A stretch of 64,000 nucleotides of DNA from Amanita rubescens (Eukaryota > Basidiomycota > Agaricomycetes > Agaricales > Amanitaceae): NCBI GenBank assembly GCA_015039365.1, contig WION01000143.1, forward strand, positions 1 through 64,000, read 5' to 3'. Under the pieces are notes generated by a model. It was not told the origin of the DNA. It saw only the letters and a program-made list of their open reading frames with translations, and made no database searches. Shown here piece by piece: positions 20,244 through 31,400 of the stretch (positions are counted from its first letter, which is position 1; each line of letters begins with the position of its first letter). Position numbers and translations under genes: made by a program.

Positions 20244-23200
20244 TCACAATTCAAGCGTCAGCGATAGTGGCACATTATTATAATATTCATTCCAGTTCAT
20301 CGTAATTGCTTCCCAAGGCGTTAAAGGGCCATCCTCATCGCCTAATGGCCAATAACAAATTAAATTAGAAAAAATGACTAATTTGAAAAAGATGCGCACC
20401 ATCCCATTCAACAGACGCAACGGGTAGATCCAGGGAACGGGGAATATCGGGTGAATCGGCGGCAAACCCAAATATCTCGTGAAAGACCCGTAGATCCTCC
20501 AATATCCGAGGCTGCAGCTCCCACGTCTCGACGTAAATTCTCGATTGCCGAGGCTTGCGAAGTCCTAATGCACGCATGTCATCTGGGCTGAGACGGTTCA
20601 ACCCTGTTCGATCCTTTGCCCAAAACCATGATATTTCGAATGCATCATCAACGTCCTGAAGGTCTTTAACAAATATAAATACTGCGTGTGGGGCCGGGAA
20701 GGGTGATATCGGAGAGAAGCGGCTCTGGAAAAAGACCTCGCAATTTACGCCTGTCACTAATCATCGTATTTCATAAGTGAAGAGCTATCCTAAATGTTTT
20801 CTGCTTACCTATCTCCACATCCTTGCAAGTAGTGCACGACAATTGGATTTGGGACAACATTCGTTCGCCCTGTGCAAGGAACGTTTCGAGATATAACGAT
20901 GGAGCGTCAAACCTCGATCGGCAGCAGACTGCCTGACGTCCGAACGAATCATCATGGGGTATAGTAAAACTTGCGGAGATCAATAACGATCTTAATAATT
21001 GCGTTCTTAACTTACCACGTCCAAGATATGTTGTCAATAGCTACCTGAGACAATTCAACATCCGATCCACCGTCGTCGATACTCCAATTCCAACCATGCC
21101 ACGTGAAGCGATATTCACGGTTGAAAGCGAGTCGCACAGCCCTGGCGCGTCTCATTGGCGAGATCAACATGATCGGACTCTCCCGTGGTGAGCGCATAAA
21201 AGAATAGCCTCCGTAATGTGTCCAAATGATATGACGATATATCGCAAGTAAATATGCTTTTTTGTCGATCTGATACCCATCTGATTTAATTCCATTAGAC
21301 ATTAGTAAAGTATCCTTCATTGCTTCTGTGTCATGCGAAGACAGCTTCGGGAACTGCATCATAGAACCCCAGTAAGTTCTACCGTTCACAGATTCCTGAG
21401 TGCAAGAAACATTTGCATCATGGAAAATCAGATGCAGTTGACAAGAAAACGCACGATGGATACTCGTAAACGCTGACAATTATCGACATAAAGATGACAG
21501 CTGCAATTATCAAAATCCACGTCTTCAGGAAGAATGCAATACGATTCCAGAGTCTCTTGTACGAGGGCGACGCTGAGGAACTGACCCTCTGATGTAAGTT
21601 GCACAGCTGGAGAAGTAGGTTGGCCGAGTTGGAGCTCTTGCATGAGGTAGCGGAAAGCAGCCTTAAAGGCAGGAAGCTCAGATGAAGGTTTTTGGATACT
21701 TTGTTCCTAACCTGGAGTTCTCCGTGCTGTATATTTTCGTCTATAAGGTAGGAAACTGCCGGCAAGTCACAGTGACATACCATCCGAAATAGTCGAAGCC
21801 ACCCTTTTCGCGGAGTAATATTCCGATCAAATGTCAAACGTGTAAGTTCTCCAAATAAGCATCAGATACAAGCCATCTGACACGAAGTTTAGAAGGATCG
21901 CACCATCGTGAAATATCAGGGTAGGCACTTTGCTAGACAAACATACGCCAAAAAGCTGAGCAAAATGCTGGTGTCTTCATGAATCCCTGAGAAGGTATGA
22001 TCTCGACTGAGAATGACGACATGACTCGCCGAAAATTGTGTTCCAGAATCATCTTAGCATCATTCTTAAAAGACTACCATAATATGACCTCCGCACTGGC
22101 GTAAAAACTTGCGAGAGCATTCACCTGTAAAGCAGATTTCCCTCTGTAAGTTCTAGCGGTCATGATCTGATTGTGAATGGCAACAGTGTATTCCTGGAAT
22201 GGGTCCTGTTCATCGACATCGTGGTGCCAGGTTCTTTGATATCTTCTCCTCGGCGTGCTGATGGCTCGAAGATCACCATATTTAAGGACACTGTACTACT
22301 GCATGTCAGCCTTGAACATCCAACACGGGACGATATCAATAAGCATACATCTGAGAAATCAAGATCATCCATTCTCCCTGCCATATCATTGAGTAACGTT
22401 TGAATATCCGCGGCTTCCATCGCTATGGAAGATCCTACGAATGAAGTCATTGTTAGCATCATGTAGACGGGATAAGTCTGGCGCACATATTGGTTCAGGT
22501 TGCCTTGAATATCTGTGAACGTTCCTCCTGAAATCGCGACTCCCCGAGAGTTTGAGAGTAAACCCGTCGACGGCGGTACCGGTGAAGAAAGTGTTAACGC
22601 CTGTCGCATCACTTCGTTAATCATCTACCATTAATTTTCCATATTGGTACCTGGAGATCTCTACGCAGGCAACTGACTCGGAACTGGTAAGAAGATAGAA
22701 TCGTTTGGGATGCCTTCGATTTCGGTGAGCGCTTAGTGGTCCCAAATATCTGCTCCATTTCAGATTGCATGCTTGATATAGTGCTATTTGTCGACGGTCA
22801 GTTAGCATAGATGAACCCTGGTCCCTGGACGATGGATATACTCACGTCAGGAAATTATCGCATACTCCCTTATATCTCTCGCACACCGGATCGCGCTCCC
22901 TTGCATACCGAACAGCTAATTCAATAAGACTTAGCGATCTCATTAGTGATGGCACAAAAGTCGTTCTCTATTCTTTTTCATTGCCTGTGGAGAATGAGCA
23001 AACTAATGCGCGCTAGAGCGGTGATCCGAATTCACGTGAAGACGTTCCAACATTCGCGTGAAGACATCCGCGATGGATTTGATAGATGGAATATGTGCAA
23101 GGTCGTTAGTCATCGCTGCGTTTCTCGCAGTATCCAAAGCGCTCTAAATCCAATCGTCATTGGGTGATGATTCCGACTGCTTGTCTGGCTGAAGGTGTGC

Positions 23201-23255
23201 AACGATCAGAAGAATTTCGAATGGCCTTGACTTTGTCACTTCTGATGGGGGGCAT
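20244..23255 (-). pseudogene. GGTF-family gene, copy B, multiply broken
   Basis: All blocks of the family are present (MPPIRSDKVKAIRNSS at 23255, AISGGTFTDIQGN near 22520, YSVLKYGDLR, PTLIFHDG, DKKAYLLAIY, LYLETFLAQGERMLSQI, WFWAKDRTGLNRLSP near 20620, final PLTPWEAITMNWNEY). The 5' part is ruined. Two bases are lost in the CAGTGTCGG equivalent near 23180. The conserved WIWSAL codon TGG is TAG (plus-strand CTA at 23144-23146). Extra bases occur in the exon starting AMKKNR (near 22965 and near 22938). The downstream exons look clean, so decay is concentrated at the 5' end. Closest to copy A. Confidence 0.85.
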
Positions 23256-23984
23256 TGTGGTAGTAACTTGGATGTGAGCGCGCAAAGCGGTGCTGTGTCC
23301 TACATGAGGCGAATGTTGTTTCCATAACGAGCGAGTGTACTCGGACGCAACCTTATACTCTCGAGTGGTTGATCGGCTTGCAAAACCGCCACTTAGCCTA
23401 GCCTGGTGCGTGATGACATCCCCGCAGAGCTCTCACTTAACCGGTTCTTGAAATTATTGGGAAGCAGGCATTGGGTCATTATTTCCAGTCAGTTGCTGGT
23501 TCGCGGCACGATCGGAATCCAGATTTGTGACGTGTTGCTTACATCTATTTGTACGTCCCCGCTTCGAGTGTCATTGACGTCTATTTGTACGTCCCTTGTC
23601 CACCCCGCTGCTGCCCATACGTACTGCGTCGGGTATGAGTCCACACTCTAGCGATAGACGATAATCGTCTGTAAGACATGTCAAGATTCAATATTCACGG
23701 TTTCCGCTAATCGTCTGCGGTAGTGTTTCTATTTTTGGAAGCTCGAACCTTCTTGGCATTCGTTCATATGATGCTGTAAATGTCACTGTCACCTTTAAGC
23801 GCTGAGAAATACTTTGGACAGCTTCTATGGCCATGCTGTGCGTTGATCTGGATGACCCCAGCCTCTTCCGAATCCACCGCAGTCCGACTCTGGTCACGGT
23901 CAAGTTCGAGCCTCATTGGAACGGACAACATTATCCTTCCTACCTCGCTATCAATTCGGAACGGGTCCACAGGCGCCGTACAAC
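23256..23984. other. Intergenic, upstream region of the kinase gene
   Basis: The first 110 bases belong to the duplicated block. The rest is unique and ends at the kinase start. A near-tandem GACGTCTATTTGTACGTCCC-like element occurs at about 23540 and 23577 (TCTATTTGTACGTCCC twice). No gene is supported. Confidence 0.45.
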
Positions 23985-25630
23985 ATGCTGCTTGATCCCA
24001 GCAGCCATGTCCTCGCGTCGCTGCTCTTCATACTCAACAATCACAAGGTGAGCAACATTGTATAAAAGAACGTAACTTCCTCCATTAAATAATTCATAGC
24101 TCACATCGTCCACCAAGTCCATCGTAAACGAAACAACTACTGGCCTTGTTTGTGATCTGTTGTCACGAGAAGACTACGTCAGCGTTGCGGAACAACTAAG
24201 CCAAACCTCGGACGTCGCGAATCTATTGGATCTCATGCTTCAACTTCTTTGCGACCGTCACTTATCGGCTTCGCCTGCAACAACTTTGGACATGAATGGG
24301 CGAGCCAGACGGTTGATACTCAAAATCATAGCAAGGACGCCCGTGATTCCACAGTCATTGGTCGTGACTGGGGTAAGCATGCCAAGCGAGCGAGATTACA
24401 TTGGTGGTGGTGGGTTTGGGCGTGTATTCGGGGGCGAACTACAAGGGAGAGCCGTTGCGCTAAAAGTGTTATACAAACCCAATAACAACGTCGTAAGTCG
24501 CTCACGTGGTTTCCGGAACATCATTGTTAATTGTTAATCTGATAGGCCTTTTGTCGGGAGGCGTTGATGTGGCGATCGCTCAAGCACAAGTTTGTGTTAC
24601 CATTTTTCGGAATCTATGAACTGCAGAGCAGCACGGCATCGCAACTTTTCCTTGTCTCGCCCTATATGAGGAATGGCACTTTAGCTCAATGGAGGAAGAC
24701 AGCAAATCCGTCGGTATCCAAGATAGAAAAACGTGTATGGGCTTTTCTACCTTCGGTTCTTGAGTCTTCATTGACGCTCATCCCTATGGCAGATGCTAGA
24801 AGTGGCCGAAGGCATTAAATACATTCACTCAGAAGGCGTAGTTCATGGTGATCTCCGCGGGGTATTCTACCTGAAACATAGCGCGTTCAAGTTCTGACTC
24901 TTCTCTTCAGGACAACGTTCTGTTGGATGACAGCCTTCATGTCCAAATCGCCGATTTTGGATTAACACGACTCTCTGAAGCTACAAATAGCCGGACCGGC
25001 GCGCTACATCCAAACTTTGCAGCGCCAGAGTTATTTGGATTCTCCCAGGATAATGACCAGCCTTTCGGCGATGTTCCGACCAGAACGCAAATGTCGGACG
25101 TCTACGCATTTGGATGTCTTTATTATGAAGTAAGTTATACATCGAGATGTTGGCGCTCTTGCTAAATTGTCCAGATTCATTACGATAGCATACCTTTTGC
25201 TTACAGGAACGACGGTCAAATCTTGGCCCTCATCTTTCGAGGCGAACTTCCGCCTCGACTAGATCTGCCACCTTTGGGTGATGAGACGTGGGACGTGATT
25301 CAGCGTTGCTGGATGAGGGAAGCGGCGAAACGGCCAAGTATGAAAGATGTCTTGGAACATCTGACTGGTCTATGTAAACACCAGTCTCACTCAACCAATA
25401 CTCGAACGTTCTGTGGGGATGACGTTGGAAGCTTCAATGAAAGTGCTGAAGGTTGGAAACAGCTTGAGAACGTGTGCCCAACTGACGCATTTCTAGATCC
25501 ACCATTTACAATGCTCAAACCCTTTCGGTGGTCGGAAAAACGGACAAGACTATTACCAGAGCTTCTGGAAGGTGTAGTGATACTTGGAAAAACGTTACCT
25601 TGGCGGCATCAATCAGTGCTGAAGATTTGA
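23985..25630 (+). CDS. TKL-type protein kinase with coiled-coil-family C-terminal tail, 462 aa
   Basis: Six exons, all phase 0: 23985-24047, 24100-24492, 24546-24734, 24793-24861, 24911-25129 and 25175-25630. Kinase features in order are the Gly-rich loop IGGGGFGRVF, VALKV with the ATP-anchoring Lys, helix C FCREALMWRSLKHKFV, gatekeeper region LFLVSPYMRNGTL, catalytic loop VVHGDLRG plus NVLLD (HGD in place of HRD), IADFG, FAAPELF, MSDVYAFGCLYYE, and WDVIQRCWMREAAKRPSM. This is the architecture of the TKL-like kinases expanded in mushrooms, probably a cytosolic Ser/Thr kinase. After the kinase domain come CGDDVGSFNESAEG and LLPELLEGVVILGKTLPW-RHQSVLK, clearly the tail of the 435-aa coiled-coil protein, lacking only the final IPTFAQE part. 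No disabling change was seen. Substrate is unknown. Confidence 0.85.
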
Positions 25631-26044
25631 AACATGTCAGGTGTTGACGAGGTTTAAAAGTGGCTTGGATTGCGTGGACCTACCAAGTAGGGAAAACACG
25701 AGTAGCGTACGGGAATGAGCCTCAGGGTGAAATTTGTTTTACATCGCCTCGTTGCTATTCCCGCTGGCATTAGCATCTTCTCTTCTAGAACGTACTGCGC
25801 CCGGTGTGCACTTATAAAGTATTTTCATGGTAATGAAATTATGATCGTCCGCAAGTATGTACTTATGAAGGCGCGCTTCGTTGAAACCGATTGTTGTAGT
25901 CTTCATGCGGTCGTGATATATTTATGCCCCGACCTTACCCCAGGTTTTTAACTGACGTGAGGATATAGCGCCGCTGACGATGGCTTTATTCCTGGATGTT
26001 CATTAGTGTTCATTTGTCACTTTCATCAACAAAAGTGAACGTTC
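25631..26044. other. Intergenic between convergent genes
   Basis: 3' flanks of the kinase and HSPA12-like genes; nothing further is seen. Confidence 0.5.
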
Positions 26045-27730
26045 TTACAATTGCCCATGTTCTAGTGGCCTAAAAACATCAATTCCATGATGCCGAATGG
26101 CTTCATCTATCTGGTTATACAAGTAATCACTCTTCGAGAAGCTTCCGACAAAGAGCATGGACTGTAGAGCTATTAAGGACACAGATGGTATCTAAACGTG
26201 AAATAAATTACCGCGATAGGTATTTTCGAATTGTCTTTCATTTCTAGTATCGTTTCACAAATGCACTGTAATGATGGAGTGAAAAAGCGGGCAACATCAG
26301 ACCTATAATATTGTACAATCAATCGTTTGAGTAGTAATTCAAGAGAAATATACGCGCCCCGCTAATCTCAGCTGGCCAGAATGAATCCCCTTCGAGGGGT
26401 CGTTATCACGCAAGCTTCCAAATTTAATGAACTGATCGTCTTCGCTACTTCGAAAGGATAGGATATACTTGTCGAGCTGCTTTATCATGCGTTTGATTTC
26501 CTCATCTCCTGAGAAATCGGAATCACGAAGATGATCTAGACATCATGTAACCTGGCTGTGACAGAAGATCTTTCACGCCTACCTTTGAGGAAGCTCTCTG
26601 CATTAAGCGTGACAAAGATGGATCCTTTCGCGTGGCCTGAACATCATGAGAATCATGGTTAGGTGAAGGGGGCGAAACGACTCACGTTGAGGTGCCACAA
26701 TTTCTTTAAACGCATTGTCTGACGAAGAACTTCGCGCATATGCACTGATTTCTATCGTCTCGCATCCTAAAAATAGGGATCTAACTTATGAACATTCCAA
26801 ACGAGGGACAAGGCCAAACCTGCGTCGACCACGATAACGCCTTTCCCATCCTGTCGTAGGTATAGCAGTAGAATATTCAATTCAAATAGAGATCAAACCT
26901 TGAGTGCCTCGCTTGAAAGCCCACTCCAGATGCAATAGTCAAGGACTGCTTCACCCTCTGTCACGAAGGATATCCGTGAGCTCGCTGTACGCATATCGGA
27001 CACTAATCCAGCCTTGACCGCTGCTCTCTTCAGCTGGTTTCGCTGGAACCTCCCCCAATCATTTGGATAGGTTAATACAAAATCCGAGCTCTTCTCGAGA
27101 GATGCCCATGATGAGTCTCCTGAGGCGTGGGACTCCTCGAAATACATCTTCGTGCAACGATACAGATATCGTAATAGGTCGGCGAATATATCAACCGCCG
27201 TTACACCGTCCGGGAGGGGTGCTATGGCGTTGTTTACAAAGGCCAACTTGTTCGCGTTCGGACTCAGGTGCCGCTTGAACCTAAGGCAAGAGCCAAATTC
27301 CAATGAGCGACGGCCCTCGATCTAGTCACAAAATAACACATACAAGGATACTTTTTTCCATCCACTATCATTAGCAATTTCGTCCATGTACTCTTGGACA
27401 GCTTCAGCACCGATAGCCTGAACCACGCCCTTTACATCATAATAAAGCACTGAAGGGATTTCCGATTTTCCCTGAATTTGGCCTGGAAACCTATGCAACA
27501 ATCAGTCGTTGCTCCGTGTGACTTTAATAAAAAGGAAGAACCTGTTTACCCCACAAATATCAGGCCGCATTCCAGGTCCCAAAGTGCTAATGACATGACA
27601 ACGCTTGAACCAATCATTATCTGGCGGAAAATGCGACTTACCTGTAACTAACACTGCTAAAGTTTGTACCTACATCGAAAGCAATGACCAGTTTTCGTTG
27701 ACGATCTTGATGGGGTGATGGGGACGCCAT
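26045..27730 (-). CDS. HSPA12-like Hsp70-family ATPase, short C-terminus
   Basis: Start at 27730 gives MASPSPHQDRQRK followed by LVIAFDVGTNFSSVSYR, the phosphate-1 motif of HSPA12-type Hsp70s. Further exons carry GQIQGKSEIPSVLYY, VQAIGAEAVQEYMDEI, the exon 27303-26899 with FVLTYPNDWGRFQR and ISFVTEGEAVLDYC, then VIVVDAG-CETIEISAY, FKEIVAPQ, SDVARFFTPSLQCICE and LFVGSFSKSDYLYNQ. It ends DVFRPLEHGQL at the TAA at 26045-26047. The family normally has GGGT after VVDAG; here it reads GCET, so nucleotide binding may be altered. The usual sequence after the RP-E motif is absent, making the C-terminus short. One intron near 26380 appears to use a GC donor. Mushrooms carry many such genes; client and function are unknown. 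Confidence 0.7.
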
Positions 27731-28454
27731 GGCATGGAAACACGTATGAGTGGAAGGTTAAGTCACGGCAGTGCCTTAGACGGCCGATAAGAGGTGTTCC
27801 CTTATGAAGCGAGTGCCTCGAAAAGGAAAACAGACATTTCTCCGAGGACAATGTCCATACGATGAAAATTTCGCTTCTCAAGCTACCTCCATTCCACTCA
27901 AGGAGATAATCGGATTCGACGGAAGATTGATTTCGAATGAAAGACGGTGAATTGGCGAAACCGCAAAGATAGACTTTGCTGTCATGGTAAGCCTGAGGCT
28001 GTGCGTCACGCACGTGGTGGCTGTGCCAAGTTGATGAAAGCGTCACCGCAAAAGGCAATGCAACACGTCAGCGCGTCTGTGATCAAAACGTGGTGGCTGT
28101 GCTACAGCCTATTCATAGATACTACTCCTAAAGCTGCGCGCGTCTATCATTCCACGATGAAGCTGCATGTCAGTCTACGCGCCATACACGCGATTTTTTC
28201 GTGTAGTAAGTACTACTTGCAATACCTGTTAGATATGACATAGATATTGACATCACATTTACAGATTTGGCGCGAAACCTCCCAAGAGAGATGATTTTAA
28301 TTGATCGTGTTCCGAGGACGCGCCGCCGGGCTGGTCTCCCAACAAACAAGTCACACGTAGCCCTCGCAGCCCGTTCAGAAGATTGGCCATTAATTCCAGC
28401 TCCCATGCACGAGGACGACATGCCCTTTCCTTATATACGTCTCGCTCCGGCGAT
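27731..28454. promoter_or_regulatory. Divergent upstream region; right part homologous to 2035-2354
   Basis: Lies between the minus-strand HSPA12-like gene and the plus-strand coiled-coil paralog. From about 28135 it matches the 5' region of the 1027-aa gene (see 2035-2354). A minus-strand frame 27657-28058 overlaps the HSPA12-like start and shows no family features. Confidence 0.55.
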
Positions 28455-31400
28455 GACTCACCCGCCTACTCTCCCTACGTGGGGTTGCTCTCGCTACCTG
28501 CTCCCTCCCCTTATAACATGCGTCACCATATTCATTTCATGTGGAATTCCTTATTCCGTATTGTCAATGGCTTCCTCGAAGCCATCCTTCAGCGAATCCT
28601 CGTCCACCTTTCAGAGAATAGCCATCTCAAAGAACTGGCACTGCGGAAGGACCAGGATATCCTTCGCCTAGAAGCCAATTTACAGAGGGACAAGGACGAT
28701 ATCAACGCTCAGGCATCAAAGATATCCGATCTCGAGCGCGAGATTGCCACCGCAAAGGCTGATATTCGGCTCAGGGAGCGAAATCTTGCTTCTTTAAAGG
28801 GGCAGATCAAGGACATTGAAAATCGCGATTTTACGAATGTCAAGACTATATCTCTGCAGAAGGAAATCAAGGACGTTAAGGATGCCTTGCGCGCCCGAGA
28901 GGAACGTATTGCGTCTTTGACGAAGATCATAGAGGAGGAGCGCGGGTGTGCTGTTGCAAAAGACGAGGGGGTATCGAGGGCGGAGGGGAAGTTGAAGGAG
29001 ACGGATGGTGAAATATCGGAGAAGATGGAAAGGCTTATGAACGAGTTGGACGAGTCGAGGAGGAAGGGAGAAGAGATGGCCGAGTTGAAGCAACGATTGG
29101 CGACGCGGTTGGAGGAGCAAGACGCCGAAATGAAGAATAAATTGGCAGATTGGGGAGCCTCTTACGAGATACTGCTCCATGCGAGGGATGAACAGGTGGA
29201 GGCGCAGAGAGCCCTCGAGGAGCAGTTAAAGAACAATGAAACGGAGTTGGATAGTTTGCGGACTGCGCTCGGCGAACGAGAACAAGCACTTTCTGTCGCG
29301 ATAGGGGACTCTGAACGGAAAGACAGGGAGATCGATCACCTCCGCAGTTCGTTCAGTGCCTCTCATAACGAGCTCGGTGCCCGAGATGGCTCGTTGGCGA
29401 CGTTGCGACAGGAACTGGAGGTATCACGCAATCAGATTAGGTCTCTAGAGGAGAAGATCAAGGTCAAGACGACGGAGGCGGAGTCGACGTCTGCCGAGCT
29501 TCTGAAACGCGCGGCCTCACTTGCAGCGGCGGAGAAGAAAGCAGCGGATGATCTCAAAAATGCTCAGAGGGAGAACGAAAGGCAAACCTCGCAGGTAACG
29601 GCGCTCCGCGAAAACCTGAATCGTTCACGCTCGGAGGAAAAGGCGAGGGATGACACCGTTAAGGAGTTGAAGAGCCAACTCAAGGAAGCCGGGGATGGGC
29701 GAAAGATGAAGGAGAACGAACTACAGTCGTCAGCTTCTAGACAGGCCGAGCTCGAGTCTCGCCTGAGCAAGCAGATTGAGGATGCTAAGACGTTAGAGAG
29801 AGAGCTGGCGGATACGAAGAGTCAACTCATTCAGCTTACGATCATTTCTGAGGAAAGGGGACTCGAGTCGAACGGCATGCGTAATGACATTACCAAGGTG
29901 AGAAAATCAGCTCGAGGGTGACCACGATACTCATAAGCTGCTATTTCTGAAGGAACAGGAACACGCGGCGAAATTAAACAACGAGATACTGCAGTTAAAG
30001 CTGCAGTTGCGGGACTCGCACGAGAAATGTTCTGAGTTCGAAGGGAAGGTTAGGAAGGGCGAAACGGAGGCGCAGGTGCTGAAGCAGCGGATTGGGACGC
30101 TGCAGAGGGAGCATCAGGAGACGCAGGGGATCGTTCGCACCCGAGGACATGACTTGGAGGAGACGAAGAAGGCGCTCGAGGCTGCGACTGCTGAGCATTA
30201 CAGGCTCCAAAACCTCCTTGACGATGCCAACAGTGACATTTATCAAAAGACTGAGGCCGTCGCCTTTTTGTCATCGTCGTTACAACACTCTCAAAGCGTC
30301 GTAGCAGAGCTGAAGAAGCAGAAGAAGGCGTTGGAGCTGCAGTCAGTAGAGAGGCAGGCGACCGTGGAAGCGCAGAAAGACGAAATCGAGGGGACGCTAG
30401 ACTCCACCGCTGCCGAACGTGACAAGTTGCAGAATTTGCTTGACGAGGCACGCAGCGACATTTCCCAGAAGCTCGTGACCATAGTTTCTCTGAATTCGTC
30501 ACTGCAACACTCGCAGAGTGTCCTGAAAAATACGGAGAAGCAGAGAGAAACATTGGTCGGCCAGTCCTCGGAGATGCAGGAGACGGTGAAGAAGCAGGTG
30601 GAAGAAATCAGGAAGATTGAGCGGGATCTTGCCGAGCTGAAGAAATCCTACGATACCGTAACCGAGCAGTTGCACCTGGAGAAGGAGCAGACCAAGTACA
30701 AGGACGATAAACTCTCCGAGACGGCGGTTCGTTTACAAACGGCAAATTCCACGCTCGAAGAACGGGAGCAAGCGCTTTCTGTCGCACTTGGGGATTTCGA
30801 ACGGAAGGACAAAGAGATCAATCACCTCCGCAGTTCACTCAATGCCTCCCACGGCGAACTCAACATCCGAGATCGCTCATTGGCAACATTGCAGCAAGAA
30901 TTTAACAGTCTATTATCTAATTTGGAGGGGTTACGTCAACAAAGCAGCTCTCTTGAGGAGACGGTCAAGGTCAAGACGGTGGAATCGGAATCGTTGAAAG
31001 CTGAGCTTCAGAAAATCACGGATTTGCTGTCGAGAGCAGAGAAGAAAGCGGCGGACGATCTTCAGAATGCTCAGGAGGAGATAAAGAAACAGTCCTTGCA
31101 GGTGACTGCGCTTCGCCAAGACCTGGACCGTTCGCGTTTGGAAGGAAAGTCAAAAGATGACGGAGTGAAGGAGTTGAGGAACCGACTCAAGAAAGCCGAA
31201 GATGAACAGAGGAGGAGGGAGAAGGAACTACAGACGTCGGCTTCTCGGCAAACTGAGCTCGGGAATCGCCTAAACAAGCAGTCCGAGCATTCGAAAGCGC
31301 TGGAGAGAGAGCTGACGAATGCAAAGGGTCGACTCACGCAGCTTACCGGCCTTTCGGAACAAAGAGGACAGGAGCTCTTGGACACGCGCAAAGAGTCGGA

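Larger units (their letters stand above)
18616..23365. repeat. Segmental duplication, copy 2 (paired with 12604-17515)
   Basis: Carries the broken coiled-coil gene and broken GGTF-family copy B in the same order and orientation as copy 1. The right edge falls after ACGAGCGAGTGTACTCGGAC near 23345, beyond which the kinase-gene upstream region begins. Confidence 0.75.
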
